A stretch of DNA of 64,000 nucleotides from Nitrosopumilus oxyclinae. GTDB lineage: Archaea; Thermoproteota; Nitrososphaeria; Nitrososphaerales; Nitrosopumilaceae. Of this stretch, positions 19,206 through 26,994 are shown piece after piece (position 1 is the first letter of the stretch; the number at the start of each line of letters is the position of its first letter). Under the pieces are notes generated by a model that was not told where the DNA came from, did not search any database, and worked only from the letters and a program-made list of their open reading frames with translations. The DNA lies in assembly GCF_013407165.1 (NCBI RefSeq), contig NZ_CP026994.1, positions 682,001-746,000 of the forward strand, written 5' to 3'. A program made the translations under genes and the position numbers.

Positions 19206-20096
19206 ATGCTTTCTGTATGGTTTCGTGTAATTAGAGTACGATTTCTTTTAGCTTCTGTAATTGCTGTGTCTGTTGGATTGGCATTAAATTGGTGGCAAAA
19301 TTCAGCAATTAACCTATTTGATGCAGGGTTGACATTTGCTGGTGTTATGGCGTTACATGCTAGTGTTGATTTACTAAATGATTTTTGGGATTTTAAACGA
19401 GGAATTGATACTGAAACAACAAGAACTAAAATGAGTGGTGGAACTGGTGTATTGCCAGAAGGATTACTGCAACCATCTTCTGTTTATCGTGCAGGAATTG
19501 TATTTTTAATTATTGGTACTATTATTGGCGGATACTTTGTAGTTACAGATGGAATTATTATTGCAATAATTTTGGGGTTTGCAATTTTGTCAATTTATTT
19601 TTATTCTACAAAAATTGTTGACTCTGGATTAGGTGAGTTTTTTGTTGCAGTGAAAGGTTCTATGATAGTAATTGGCACTTTCTTTATCCAATCAGGACAG
19701 ATATCTTTCGAATCAATACTTGCAGGAATTGTTGTGGGATCTCTCTCGTCTCTAGTATTGTTTATTGCATCTTTTCCAGATCATGATGCAGACAAGTCAA
19801 AGGGACGAAAAACTTTGGTCATTGCAGTCGGTAAAAAAACTGGTTCAAAATTATTCTGGATTTTTCCTTTGGTTTCTTATCTGGCAATAATTGTTGGTGT
19901 TTCTACAAACTTGTTCCCTGTATATTCTTTGATTAGTTTTCTTAGCATTCCATTAATGATAAAATCAGGCATTGGTTTGCAAAAAAATTATGATTCTATA
20001 GATCAACTTGTACCTTACATGTCTTCTACATTGATGTTTGGCAGAATCACTGGTGTGCTGTTTGTAGTTGGTTTTTTAATTGATTCTATCACTTGA
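19206..20096 (+). CDS. UbiA-family prenyltransferase
   Basis: The 296-aa integral membrane protein has eight to nine helices and both Asp-rich UbiA motifs. The first is DLLNDFWDFKRGID (~55-70), and the second is FPDHDADKSKGRKTL (~195-210), which bind the prenyl diphosphate through Mg2+. The family joins prenyl chains to aromatic or other acceptors. In this context a MenA-like quinone-biosynthesis role is plausible, but the acceptor cannot be fixed from sequence. An ATATTATAAT box lies 30 nt upstream of the ATG. Confidence 0.88.
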   Translation: MLSVWFRVIRVRFLLASVIAVSVGLALNWWQNSAINLFDAGLTFAGVMALHASVDLLNDFWDFKRGIDTETTRTKMSGGTGVLPEGLLQPSSVYRAGIVFLIIGTIIGGYFVVTDGIIIAIILGFAILSIYFYSTKIVDSGLGEFFVAVKGSMIVIGTFFIQSGQISFESILAGIVVGSLSSLVLFIASFPDHDADKSKGRKTLVIAVGKKTGSKLFWIFPLVSYLAIIVGVSTNLFPVYSLISFLSIPLMIKSGIGLQKNYDSIDQLVPYMSSTLMFGRITGVLFVVGFLIDSIT

Positions 20097-20126
20097 CATA
20101 AATTTAGTGATGAATAGAAAAATTTC

Positions 20127-21227
20127 ATGATCTCTGGCTTTGCTAGTACTGAAGGAACTCAAAAATTTGCTAAAAATTCAGGCGCAAATGAGAGTAATTT
20201 TAAAAAATTTGAAAATTTGTTTCTCTCCAATGTCGGTATTGGAACCTATCTTGGAGAACCAGATGCTAAAACAGATCAATTGGTAACTGATGCTGTAAAA
20301 CAATCTATTTTGTTGGGTATTAACGTAGTTGATACTGCAATTAATTATAGATCTCAAAAGGCAGAACGCTCTGTTGGTAAAGCAATCTCTGAATTAATTA
20401 ACGATGGTAAAATTTCACGTGATGAGATTTTTATCAGTTCAAAAAATGGATATGTCACTAATGATGCTGATGTTCAGTTGGGGTTTTGGGAATATGTTAA
20501 AGAAGAATATTCTCAAAAAGGTGTGATAAAAGAAGGCGATGTGACCTCAGGATATCATTGCATGACTGTTCCATATTTATCTGATCAGTTAGATAGAAGT
20601 TTAAAAAATCTCGATATTGAATGCCTTGATCTAATTTATCTCCATAATGCTATTGAAGGTCAAATCAAAGATGTATCTAAAGAAAAATTTTTAGAAAATC
20701 TAAAATTAGTTTTTGAATTGTATGAACAAAAACGAAAAGAAGGTAAAATTAAATTTTATGGTATGGCAACATGGGAATGCTTTAGAGTTCCATCTGATAA
20801 TCCCCAATATCTCTCATTAGAAGATACGGTAAATTTAGCAAAACAAGTTGGAGGTGAAGATCATGGATTTAGATTTATTCAGTTGCCTTACAACATGAAT
20901 TATGATCAAGCACTACTTGCAAAAAATCAAATACTTGGAAATGAACACGTATCAATTTTAGAATCTGCTGTTAGATTGGGAATCGGCGTGTTCACTAGCG
21001 TGCCATTTATGCAAGGACGTTTGCTTACTCCTGGGGTAATGCCTGAATTTAATGAATTAAAACCCTCTTTACGTGCCTTGCAATTCATTCGCTCAACTCC
21101 TGGTGTTTTAGCACCATTAGTAGGGCAAAAATCTGAAGCGCATGTTTTAGAAAATCTTGGAATTATGAAAATCACATCATTGTCTGAAGATGAATTTCTT
21201 GCATTGGTAAAGAAACTAACTTCCTAA
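20127..21227 (+). CDS. aldo/keto reductase
   Basis: The 366-aa protein has the family's TIM-barrel landmarks. VVDTAINYRSQKAERSVGKA holds the catalytic Asp and Tyr, IFISSKNGY the Lys, and LDLIYLHNA the His. NADPH-dependent reduction of aldehydes or ketones is expected; the substrate is unknown. About 60 residues between the Lys and His motifs, and the N-terminal ~35 residues, are longer than in typical short AKRs. The gene follows the UbiA gene by 30 nt, possibly as an operon. Confidence 0.85.
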   Translation: MISGFASTEGTQKFAKNSGANESNFKKFENLFLSNVGIGTYLGEPDAKTDQLVTDAVKQSILLGINVVDTAINYRSQKAERSVGKAISELINDGKISRDEIFISSKNGYVTNDADVQLGFWEYVKEEYSQKGVIKEGDVTSGYHCMTVPYLSDQLDRSLKNLDIECLDLIYLHNAIEGQIKDVSKEKFLENLKLVFELYEQKRKEGKIKFYGMATWECFRVPSDNPQYLSLEDTVNLAKQVGGEDHGFRFIQLPYNMNYDQALLAKNQILGNEHVSILESAVRLGIGVFTSVPFMQGRLLTPGVMPEFNELKPSLRALQFIRSTPGVLAPLVGQKSEAHVLENLGIMKITSLSEDEFLALVKKLTS

Positions 21228-21262
21228 GTTATTAGCCTCAAAATTTTATACAAAGATAATAA

Positions 21263-21655
21263 ATGAGGACAATTGAGAGTCATAGTAATTTGTCTGCAAA
21301 AATATATGATTACACAAAAATTTGTGATTCAGTTTTTACAATTGATCCTAAAATTCGATTTGCTGGAGTGATAAATGAACGTGGTCGATTGGTAGCTGGT
21401 GGAATGAAGGAAAATGTTGAACCATTAGAAAGTGAAAAAGATGACGAAATGATTTTCATGGAATTGGCATTACGTGTAAAGATGAGAAAAGAGTTTGATA
21501 AACAATTGGGTCCTGTCAATTTTGCTTTGGCATCACGAGAACGTGCACTTGCAATTAGTGTAATAATTAATGATGACATTTTGTATGTAGTATCTGAGCC
21601 TGATTCTGATTATGGTTCTCTCCCCAAAAAAATTATTGAAATAATTCATTCCTAG
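21263..21655 (+). CDS. conserved archaeal protein of unknown function (DUF6659-like)
   Basis: The 130-aa alpha/beta protein has IRFAGVINERGRLVAGGMKE near residue 30 and ALAISVIINDDILYVVSEPD near residue 100. The strand-rich pattern recalls Roadblock/profilin-like small folds. From memory it resembles the thaumarchaeal DUF6659 family, whose function is unknown. It follows the aldo/keto reductase by 35 nt in the same direction. Confidence 0.55.
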   Translation: MRTIESHSNLSAKIYDYTKICDSVFTIDPKIRFAGVINERGRLVAGGMKENVEPLESEKDDEMIFMELALRVKMRKEFDKQLGPVNFALASRERALAISVIINDDILYVVSEPDSDYGSLPKKIIEIIHS

Positions 21656-21723
21656 TTTGATCGGGGTTCCAATTTTGGGACTTTGTGATCTTCTTAATTA
21701 GCAATAACATTTGATTTTTTATT

Positions 21724-21918
21724 ATGTTGACTGATGAAAAACTTGATTCTGATTATTTAGCAATGTCTGAACTGACTAAGGAAATTGGATTGATTGTAAA
21801 AGATTCTTTTGCTGGGGGGCAAACTGATTTGTCTAGTTCGGATATTGAACATATTTTAAAAATTACCTCTGATGTAACTCATAAAATAAAATCTCAAATT
21901 CAGGAACTTACAATATGA
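21724..21918 (+). CDS. small hypothetical protein
   Basis: The 64-aa acidic, helical protein (DYLAMSELTKEIGLIVKDSF) has no recognised domain. Its stop overlaps the start of the next gene by 4 nt (ATGA), so the two are probably translated together. Confidence 0.55.
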   Translation: MLTDEKLDSDYLAMSELTKEIGLIVKDSFAGGQTDLSSSDIEHILKITSDVTHKIKSQIQELTI

Positions 21919-22169
21919 ACCGCTGTCATGATAGACATACACCTGTTTACAAAATAAAATACAAGCCTGTCACTTTTGGTGGAAATGTTAGTGAATGGTT
22001 AGTTTGTGAAACATGTTTTGGACGACAGGAATTTTTTGGTGCTACTGAAGAAATTGAATCCATTGCTTCCCTACAAAATTGTATAGAACTTGGATTGGAC
22101 ATTAATCATCTTTCTATTATGACTGGTACAGTTACAAAAAAACTCAAAAATTGTCTCCTAATCAATTAG
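21915..22169 (+). CDS. small zinc-binding protein
   Basis: The 84-aa protein starts with RCHDRHTPVYKIKYKPVTFG and has WLVCETCFGRQEFF. These Cys/His pairs could form one zinc site. A helical C-terminus follows (IESIASLQNCIELGLDINHL). It overlaps the preceding small gene by 4 nt. The family is unknown to me. Confidence 0.6.
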   Translation: MNRCHDRHTPVYKIKYKPVTFGGNVSEWLVCETCFGRQEFFGATEEIESIASLQNCIELGLDINHLSIMTGTVTKKLKNCLLIN

Positions 22170-22221
22170 GTTGAGTTCTCTACAAATGAAACTATAAATT
22201 GAATTTAAAAGTAAAAAATTT

Positions 22222-22368
22222 GTGCCAGTAGATCCTGTGTGTGGAATTGAACTTGATGAAGAATTAGCTTTAATTCATGATCATGATGGAAAAAAAGTCT
22301 ATTTCTGTTGTTCAGGATGTAGGCGAATTTTCCTCAAAAAGCCCCGAAAATATAAAAATAATATTTAG
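22222..22368 (+). CDS. YHS-domain microprotein (48 aa)
   Basis: From GTG 22222 the frame reads MPVDPVCGIELDEELALIHD and then HDGKKVYFCCSGCRRIFLKK. This is a whole YHS domain, with the PVCG opening and the FCCSGC metal-binding knuckle. YHS domains bind metals, often copper or zinc, and are commonly attached to P-type ATPases; here it stands alone. CTATAAAT starts 30 nt upstream, fitting a leaderless GTG start. Its last four bases overlap the end of the convergent asparagine-synthetase-like gene. Confidence 0.8.
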   Translation: MPVDPVCGIELDEELALIHDHDGKKVYFCCSGCRRIFLKKPRKYKNNI

Positions 22369-23309
22369 ATTGGAAATGCTCCACACATTCTACAGAATTT
22401 AGATTTACCGACATGATGTTTACAGTATGGGCATTTTTCTTCTGATTTTGGATCTGCCGGAGTACCGTACAGTTTTTTAAAAATTTCATAATAGTACATT
22501 GATTCTCTACTTCTAATTACGACATTGTCTGTTTTTTCTACAGTTAATTTTCTTTCAACAAATTGCTCTTCACCCACTATGGAATCAAAGAGATTGGTTA
22601 AACCTGCAGTTCCAGATCCATCTTGCATTGGTGATTTCTCTCTCCATGCAATTTGTTTTGGGATGTTTTTTTCAAAAGTTTTCCGTAAAATCCATTTACC
22701 TTGTCTTTTACCCTCTTCTTCTCTAACTTTGAGATTAACTGGAATTTTTTCAGCCAGTTGAATCACTTTTTCATTTAGAAATGGAGATTTTATGGTTATC
22801 CCTAATGATTTGCCTATTTCCTGTGTTGGAAAATGCATTACTGAGCATATTCTCTTAACTTCACTTTCTAATTCATCCTCGGATTTGTTTATGAGAAAAC
22901 TATATCCTGCAAACAGTTCATCTGCACCATCACCTGTAATTATTGATTTTTCGCCATTGTTTTTTGCCCATTTAATTGCTAAATACATTACAACATTATT
23001 GCGAATTTCAATATCGTTAAAATTTTTTAAAATTTTAATTGTGTCTTCTACTGCTTCTAGTATTTGCTCTGTCTTGACATTGTAAATTGTTAGTGGTAGT
23101 TCCATTTCTTTTGAAATCATTTGACAATATGTCAAATCTTTTGAAACAAAATCATCTGCAATTATTGCCACTGCTTTGGGTTTTCTTTGTTTTAAAAAAT
23201 ATGCAATAATTGAACTATCTAAACCCCCTGATAATGATATTAAGTTTGACTTGCACTCATTACATGACTCTTCTAATGCACTGTACAGATTCTTTGAAAA
23301 CTCTTCCAA
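22365..23309 (-). CDS. asparagine-synthetase-like ATP-pyrophosphatase with C-terminal zinc ribbon
   Basis: The 314-aa protein has the AsnB synthetase-domain PP-loop SLSGGLDSSIIAYFL (~27-41) and SIITGDGADELFAGY (~140-155). A late IKSPFLNEKVIQLAEKIPVN segment also fits AsnB. There is no N-terminal glutaminase domain, so it cannot take ammonia from glutamine by itself. The C-terminus adds CPYCKHHVGKSKFCRMCGAF, a zinc ribbon. It may use free ammonia or a different acceptor, as PP-loop tRNA-modifying enzymes do (inference). Confidence 0.75.
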   Translation of the reverse strand: MEEFSKNLYSALEESCNECKSNLISLSGGLDSSIIAYFLKQRKPKAVAIIADDFVSKDLTYCQMISKEMELPLTIYNVKTEQILEAVEDTIKILKNFNDIEIRNNVVMYLAIKWAKNNGEKSIITGDGADELFAGYSFLINKSEDELESEVKRICSVMHFPTQEIGKSLGITIKSPFLNEKVIQLAEKIPVNLKVREEEGKRQGKWILRKTFEKNIPKQIAWREKSPMQDGSGTAGLTNLFDSIVGEEQFVERKLTVEKTDNVVIRSRESMYYYEIFKKLYGTPADPKSEEKCPYCKHHVGKSKFCRMCGAFPI

Positions 23310-23418
23310 TACAATTGATGCAATTTTGAAATTAAAATAGCTATGCCTAATGAGAGCACATACAATAATTCATTTTTTATTGTAAACTTTAAATCCTCAA
23401 TTCAATCCTTGAGGGGTA

Positions 23419-23835
23419 TTGCTACTTCCTGCTGAAATTGAATCAAAAACTCTAATTCCTGCATTGCGGGCTATTCTTGCAAAAAAACTTGCAGAAGATC
23501 ATAACATCAGAGAAGAGGAAATTTCTAAAATGTTAGGTGTAACGCAAGCTGCAATTAGCAATTATATTCGAGGTACCAGAGGTGACCCTTCTTTAATTGC
23601 AAAACTTTTGGCAGAAAAACAAGTTTCAATAATGATTGATGAACTATGTGATGGTCTATCTTCTGATATGGCCTACACCCCGTCTAGTCTTTCTAAATTT
23701 ATTGGACTGTGTAATTATATCAAATCAAGTTTGTTAATTTGTGAGATACATCACAATTTGGAATCAAACATTGATGAGCAAGTTTGTAAAGAATGTGAAA
23801 ATATGCTTCTTAAAGGCCCTGGAAGCGTCTACTAG
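23419..23835 (+). CDS. Xre-type HTH transcriptional regulator
   Basis: The 138-aa protein has a Cro/C1-type HTH at ~20-60 (LAEDHNIREEEISKMLGVTQ, then AAISNYIRGTRGDPSL). A helical region and a Cys/His-containing C-terminus follow (CEIHHN...EQVCKECENM), which could bind a metal. The start is TTG 23419, preceded by GAGGGG. Its 3' end overlaps the Alba gene by 4 nt, tail to tail. Confidence 0.75.
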   Translation: MLLPAEIESKTLIPALRAILAKKLAEDHNIREEEISKMLGVTQAAISNYIRGTRGDPSLIAKLLAEKQVSIMIDELCDGLSSDMAYTPSSLSKFIGLCNYIKSSLLICEIHHNLESNIDEQVCKECENMLLKGPGSVY

Positions 23836-24146
23836 TTTTTAATTAAAATAATTTCAATTGTTGATGTCATGTTGCCAATTCCTGCAGCTTCTACTGTGTC
23901 TAGATTAATTTTTTGAACTTTTGAGTTACCTTTGAGCATTTTTTCTGTAATGATGTTCGCTACTGCAACAGCATTTGGTATTGAATTTCCCCTTGATTGT
24001 AAAACTACTTTCTTTTTATTTCCTAATATTGTTAATACTTCAAGAGCTGATTCCATTACTGGATAATTTCCTATTTTTATTACGGCCTGTTCAGACTTTT
24101 CGGTCTGCTCTTGACCCCTTGTTTCAGTTGTCCCTTCCATGAGCAT
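23832..24146 (-). CDS. albA: Alba DNA/RNA-binding protein
   Basis: The 104-aa protein has the Alba core: VIKIGNYPVMESALEVLTIL, VVLQSRGNSIPNAVAVANII and TVEAAGIGNMTSTIEIILIK. An N-terminal charged stretch (EGTTETRGQEQTEKSEQ) precedes it. Alba dimers coat archaeal DNA and RNA. The leftward CTTAAAAG box lies about 33 nt from the ATG. Confidence 0.9.
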   Translation of the reverse strand: MLMEGTTETRGQEQTEKSEQAVIKIGNYPVMESALEVLTILGNKKKVVLQSRGNSIPNAVAVANIITEKMLKGNSKVQKINLDTVEAAGIGNMTSTIEIILIKN

Positions 24147-24272
24147 TATTCAATATTTAGAAATTTTGTGTTCTTTTAAGTTTTATCGACGATAGGTTCA
24201 TCTTTGATATACTGTCATATACAATATTGTCTGGTAATCTGTAACTATCTCTAAAATTTTATTCGCTATTGA

Positions 24273-24764
24273 TTATTTCTCAAAATAATCAATTGGTATG
24301 TTTTGATAATCTCCGTTTGGAAGTACACGTCTAATTGTAATTGGGATTACTCTTTGTTCTAATTCTTCCATTGAGATATCTAGTGAAATTCTTGCTGATT
24401 TTGGAATTGGGATAAATGGTGGTGCCCCTAATGATAATTGTAATGCTCTTGCTCCCATGATTCTTGCCTTTTCAAATCTTGTCAATGTCGGTGGTCCGAT
24501 TGTAATTTTATTCTTCTCACAAGGAATTTCTACTGGTTCATGTTCTTCAATTCTTTCAACAACTTCTCTGTTTTCAATTTCTTTGATTCTTTTTTCAAGA
24601 CTATCTTGTTCTTTTTCAGTTAATGGTTCAACAAGATCTTTTCTATCTATTAATTTTCGATATGTATCTAATGCTTTGTTTAACCCTGCATTCTCCTCAA
24701 CCTCTTCATCTAATTCTTCAGGTTGTGGAGCTTCAATTAATTCAGTTTCATTAACATCAGACAA
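24273..24764 (-). CDS. rpoK: RNA polymerase subunit K (Rpb6) with acidic N-terminal extension
   Basis: The last ~65 residues are a clear RpoK/Rpb6 core: LTRFEKARIMGARALQLSLG, then APPFIPIPKS, and EELEQRVIPITIRRVLPNGD. About 95 charged residues precede it (DELDEEVEENAGLN...), much longer than a typical RpoK. The frame is open to ATG 24803. I prefer TTG 24764 (MSDVNETELIEA), 31 nt from the palindromic TATA TTATATAA that also serves the divergent gene. RpoK helps assemble and stabilise RNA polymerase. Confidence 0.85.
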   Translation of the reverse strand: MSDVNETELIEAPQPEELDEEVEENAGLNKALDTYRKLIDRKDLVEPLTEKEQDSLEKRIKEIENREVVERIEEHEPVEIPCEKNKITIGPPTLTRFEKARIMGARALQLSLGAPPFIPIPKSARISLDISMEELEQRVIPITIRRVLPNGDYQNIPIDYFEK

Positions 24765-24787
24765 GTAAGAAAATTTCTTTAAAACGT

Positions 24788-24795
24788 TATATAAT
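24788..24795. promoter_or_regulatory. palindromic TATA box, probably bidirectional
   Basis: TTATATAA is self-complementary. It begins 29 nt before the rightward TTG at 24817 and 31 nt before the leftward TTG at 24764. One box could therefore serve both genes. Confidence 0.5.
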
Positions 24796-24816
24796 CTAAT
24801 CATTTTAAAGTACGAA

Positions 24817-25203
24817 TTGAGTACATCGTCAGTCTCCAGAAAACAGCTAATATTAGAAATTCGTGGAAAAGCAAAAATTTCATGTGATCTAAAACGTCAC
24901 TTGTCTCCAAGAACTGTTGGAACCATTATGAGATCTTTACCGTTAGAGGGCCATGCACATTTACTTGGAAAAAGTATTCTGTATTTTGAATCTAACATTG
25001 ATTCTGGAATTGAAAGATCTAAAACTGAATTCAAAAAAGGCGATGTTGCATTTTTACCCTCAACTGGAAGTTTGTGTTTTTTTCTAAATGATGCTGTATT
25101 TACAAAAACAATGACTCCTATAGGAAAATTAGGTGAAAAAATTGATGCATTAAAGGATGTTAAATCTGGAGATGTACTTTGTATTTATGAAGAAACTGCT
25201 TGA
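24817..25203 (+). CDS. cyclophilin-like fold protein
   Basis: The 128-aa beta-rich protein matches the small archaeal/bacterial cyclophilin-like family (PF04126 type): LILEIRGKAKISCDLKRHLS, then MRSLPLEGHAHLLG, LYFES and FKKGDVAFLPSTGSLCFFLN. Enzymatic activity is not established for the family. The start is TTG with a TATA box 29 nt upstream. It converges on the S25e gene with a 19-nt overlap. Confidence 0.7.
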   Translation: MSTSSVSRKQLILEIRGKAKISCDLKRHLSPRTVGTIMRSLPLEGHAHLLGKSILYFESNIDSGIERSKTEFKKGDVAFLPSTGSLCFFLNDAVFTKTMTPIGKLGEKIDALKDVKSGDVLCIYEETA

Positions 25204-25493
25204 TACAAATAGTGACCTGAATATCCGCCAACTCTTTTTACTATTCCTTTACTTGTAGATTCTTTTAGGAATGCATTTGCTGCAGAAATTTTAACACCTG
25301 TTTGTCTTGCAAGATCCTGAACAGTGAGAACTTTGGAATTTTGAATAATTTTTAATGCTTGTTGCTCATTTACTATAACGGTAATTTCTGCTTTCTTTGG
25401 TCCCCCTTCACCTTTGTCTTTCTTTTTCTTTGTATCTTTAGAACCTGCAGATTTGTCTTTGTTTCCTGCTGTTGGTTTCTTTCCTCCACCCAT
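25185..25493 (-). CDS. rps25e: ribosomal protein S25e
   Basis: The 102-aa protein has a long Lys/Gly-rich N-terminus (KPTAGNKDKSAGSKDTKKKK). The S25e winged-helix core follows: IIQNSKVLTVQDLARQTGVK and LKESTSKGIVKRVGGYSGHY. It is a small-subunit ribosomal protein of archaea and eukaryotes. TTTATAAG lies 30 nt before the ATG, reading leftward. Confidence 0.93.
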   Translation of the reverse strand: MGGGKKPTAGNKDKSAGSKDTKKKKDKGEGGPKKAEITVIVNEQQALKIIQNSKVLTVQDLARQTGVKISAANAFLKESTSKGIVKRVGGYSGHYLYQAVSS

Positions 25494-25615
25494 GATTTTA
25501 GAAAAAAATATTCCTCTTATAAACGATGAACCAATTTTGAAATTGCTCCTTTGTAGATAATAATAAATTTAAAAATTATTTTCAAGTATAAATAACATCT
25601 TGATTATTATTCAAT

Positions 25616-25828
25616 ATGGGAATAATTTCAAAAGGAGCAAAATGCAATTTTGAAGGCTGTGATCAAGATGGCACTCGTTCTCTAAATACTAGTAAAGTCG
25701 AAAATGCAGGGTTGCGTGTAAACTCATCTGGAAAAAAAACTGTTCTTTGTAAAGAACACTACAAAGAATACAAGAAAGAATCTAAAGATGATCGTGATCT
25801 AGAACGTGCTCGATTTGATAGGTTTTAG
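25616..25828 (+). CDS. small conserved zinc-binding protein
   Basis: The 70-aa protein has CNFEGCDQDG near the start and VLCKEHYKEYKKE near residue 45, a C-x4-C plus C-x2-H pattern that suits one zinc ion. The C-terminus is strongly charged (KDDRDLERARFDRF). GTATAAAT lies 28 nt upstream. The function is unknown; it overlaps the end of the convergent deoxyhypusine synthase gene by 4 nt. Confidence 0.65.
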   Translation: MGIISKGAKCNFEGCDQDGTRSLNTSKVENAGLRVNSSGKKTVLCKEHYKEYKKESKDDRDLERARFDRF

Positions 25829-26919
25829 TTTTTCTTCTTTGATTTTTTTACTTTGTTGGCAGGATTATTGAAATAATCATCACTTAGTTTTTTGTATAGT
25901 GTGTTTAGTTTTTTGTAAAGTCTTTTTGGTTTTCTACTCTTTTGATTACTTAGAACGTACAATGCTAGAATTGGAAATGCTATGGTGGCATCCGCATAAA
26001 CTGTAACCATACCGTTATGTGCATCTTGAACTTTGCCCCAACTCTTCCCTTCTTGAAGTGTTGCACCTGACAAACCTCCTGTATCTGGACGTGCATCTGT
26101 AATTTGAATAATGTAATCTTGTCCTCCATCATCTCTTTTTAGAATTTGATCTAATAGTGGTCCTGTTTGCTGAGCCGTATTCTTTGGTACTCCTCCCCCC
26201 AATTCTAAAATGCCTGATTTTTTAGAATCATACAAGATGGCGGCTTGTTCAATGATTTCTCTTACGAAATCCAAATTGTATGTTTTACCTGCTAATCTGT
26301 GTACTGCTAAATTCAAAGCTAATGATGAATCTTTCATAGTTGAAATGTATACTGGGACATCATAATCATATGCTGATGTGACAAAACTTTTTTCAGGATG
26401 TTTTGCTTTTTCTTTACTTAGTTTTCCCATTAAATTACAAAATTCTGCAGTTGTAAATGATTCATCTGGAAAATCATCTCCAAACATTTTTTGAACTAAT
26501 TCATCTTGAGCTTCTAATGTTTCATGAAATTTGATATACACATCTCTAATTCTAACGATTTCATTTTCATACAATTTCATGTCATCGACATCAAAACTTC
26601 CTTGCTTTACTGGCAGTCCCCAAGCAAAATGATCCTCATGATACACATTTGCCCCTGTCGTAACAATCCAATCTACAAATCCTCTTTCAATTAATGTTTT
26701 GATTATTCCTCCAAATCCAACTGGCGTCATTGCACCTGAAACTGTTAGGCAAATTGTTGCATCCTCTTCAATCATTTTTGCATATAATTTGGCTGCATCA
26801 CCTAACTGCCGTCCATTATATCCTGAACTTGCAAACACATCGACCAAGTCTTCTATGGTCATTTTTGGGTCTAGTTTGATATGTGGAATATCTTTACCAT
26901 GAAACTTGTGAGGATCCAT
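25825..26919 (-). CDS. dys: deoxyhypusine synthase
   Basis: The 364-aa protein matches archaeal deoxyhypusine synthase: CLTVSGAMTPVGFGGIIKTL, DWIVTTGANVYHEDHFAWGL, and ITDARPDTGGLSGATLQEGK. SWGKVQ carries the Lys that forms the enzyme-substrate imine. It transfers an aminobutyl group from spermidine to aIF5A. A basic tail (NKVKKSKKKN) ends it. The agmatinase-family gene at 31.4 kb supplies a related polyamine step. Confidence 0.9.
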   Translation of the reverse strand: MDPHKFHGKDIPHIKLDPKMTIEDLVDVFASSGYNGRQLGDAAKLYAKMIEEDATICLTVSGAMTPVGFGGIIKTLIERGFVDWIVTTGANVYHEDHFAWGLPVKQGSFDVDDMKLYENEIVRIRDVYIKFHETLEAQDELVQKMFGDDFPDESFTTAEFCNLMGKLSKEKAKHPEKSFVTSAYDYDVPVYISTMKDSSLALNLAVHRLAGKTYNLDFVREIIEQAAILYDSKKSGILELGGGVPKNTAQQTGPLLDQILKRDDGGQDYIIQITDARPDTGGLSGATLQEGKSWGKVQDAHNGMVTVYADATIAFPILALYVLSNQKSRKPKRLYKKLNTLYKKLSDDYFNNPANKVKKSKKKN

Positions 26920-26994
26920 GTTTGAAAACTAATTTTTTGGTAAATAATGCTATCGAATCCTTTTTGATGGATGCTGAAAATCAAAATGTATTAA

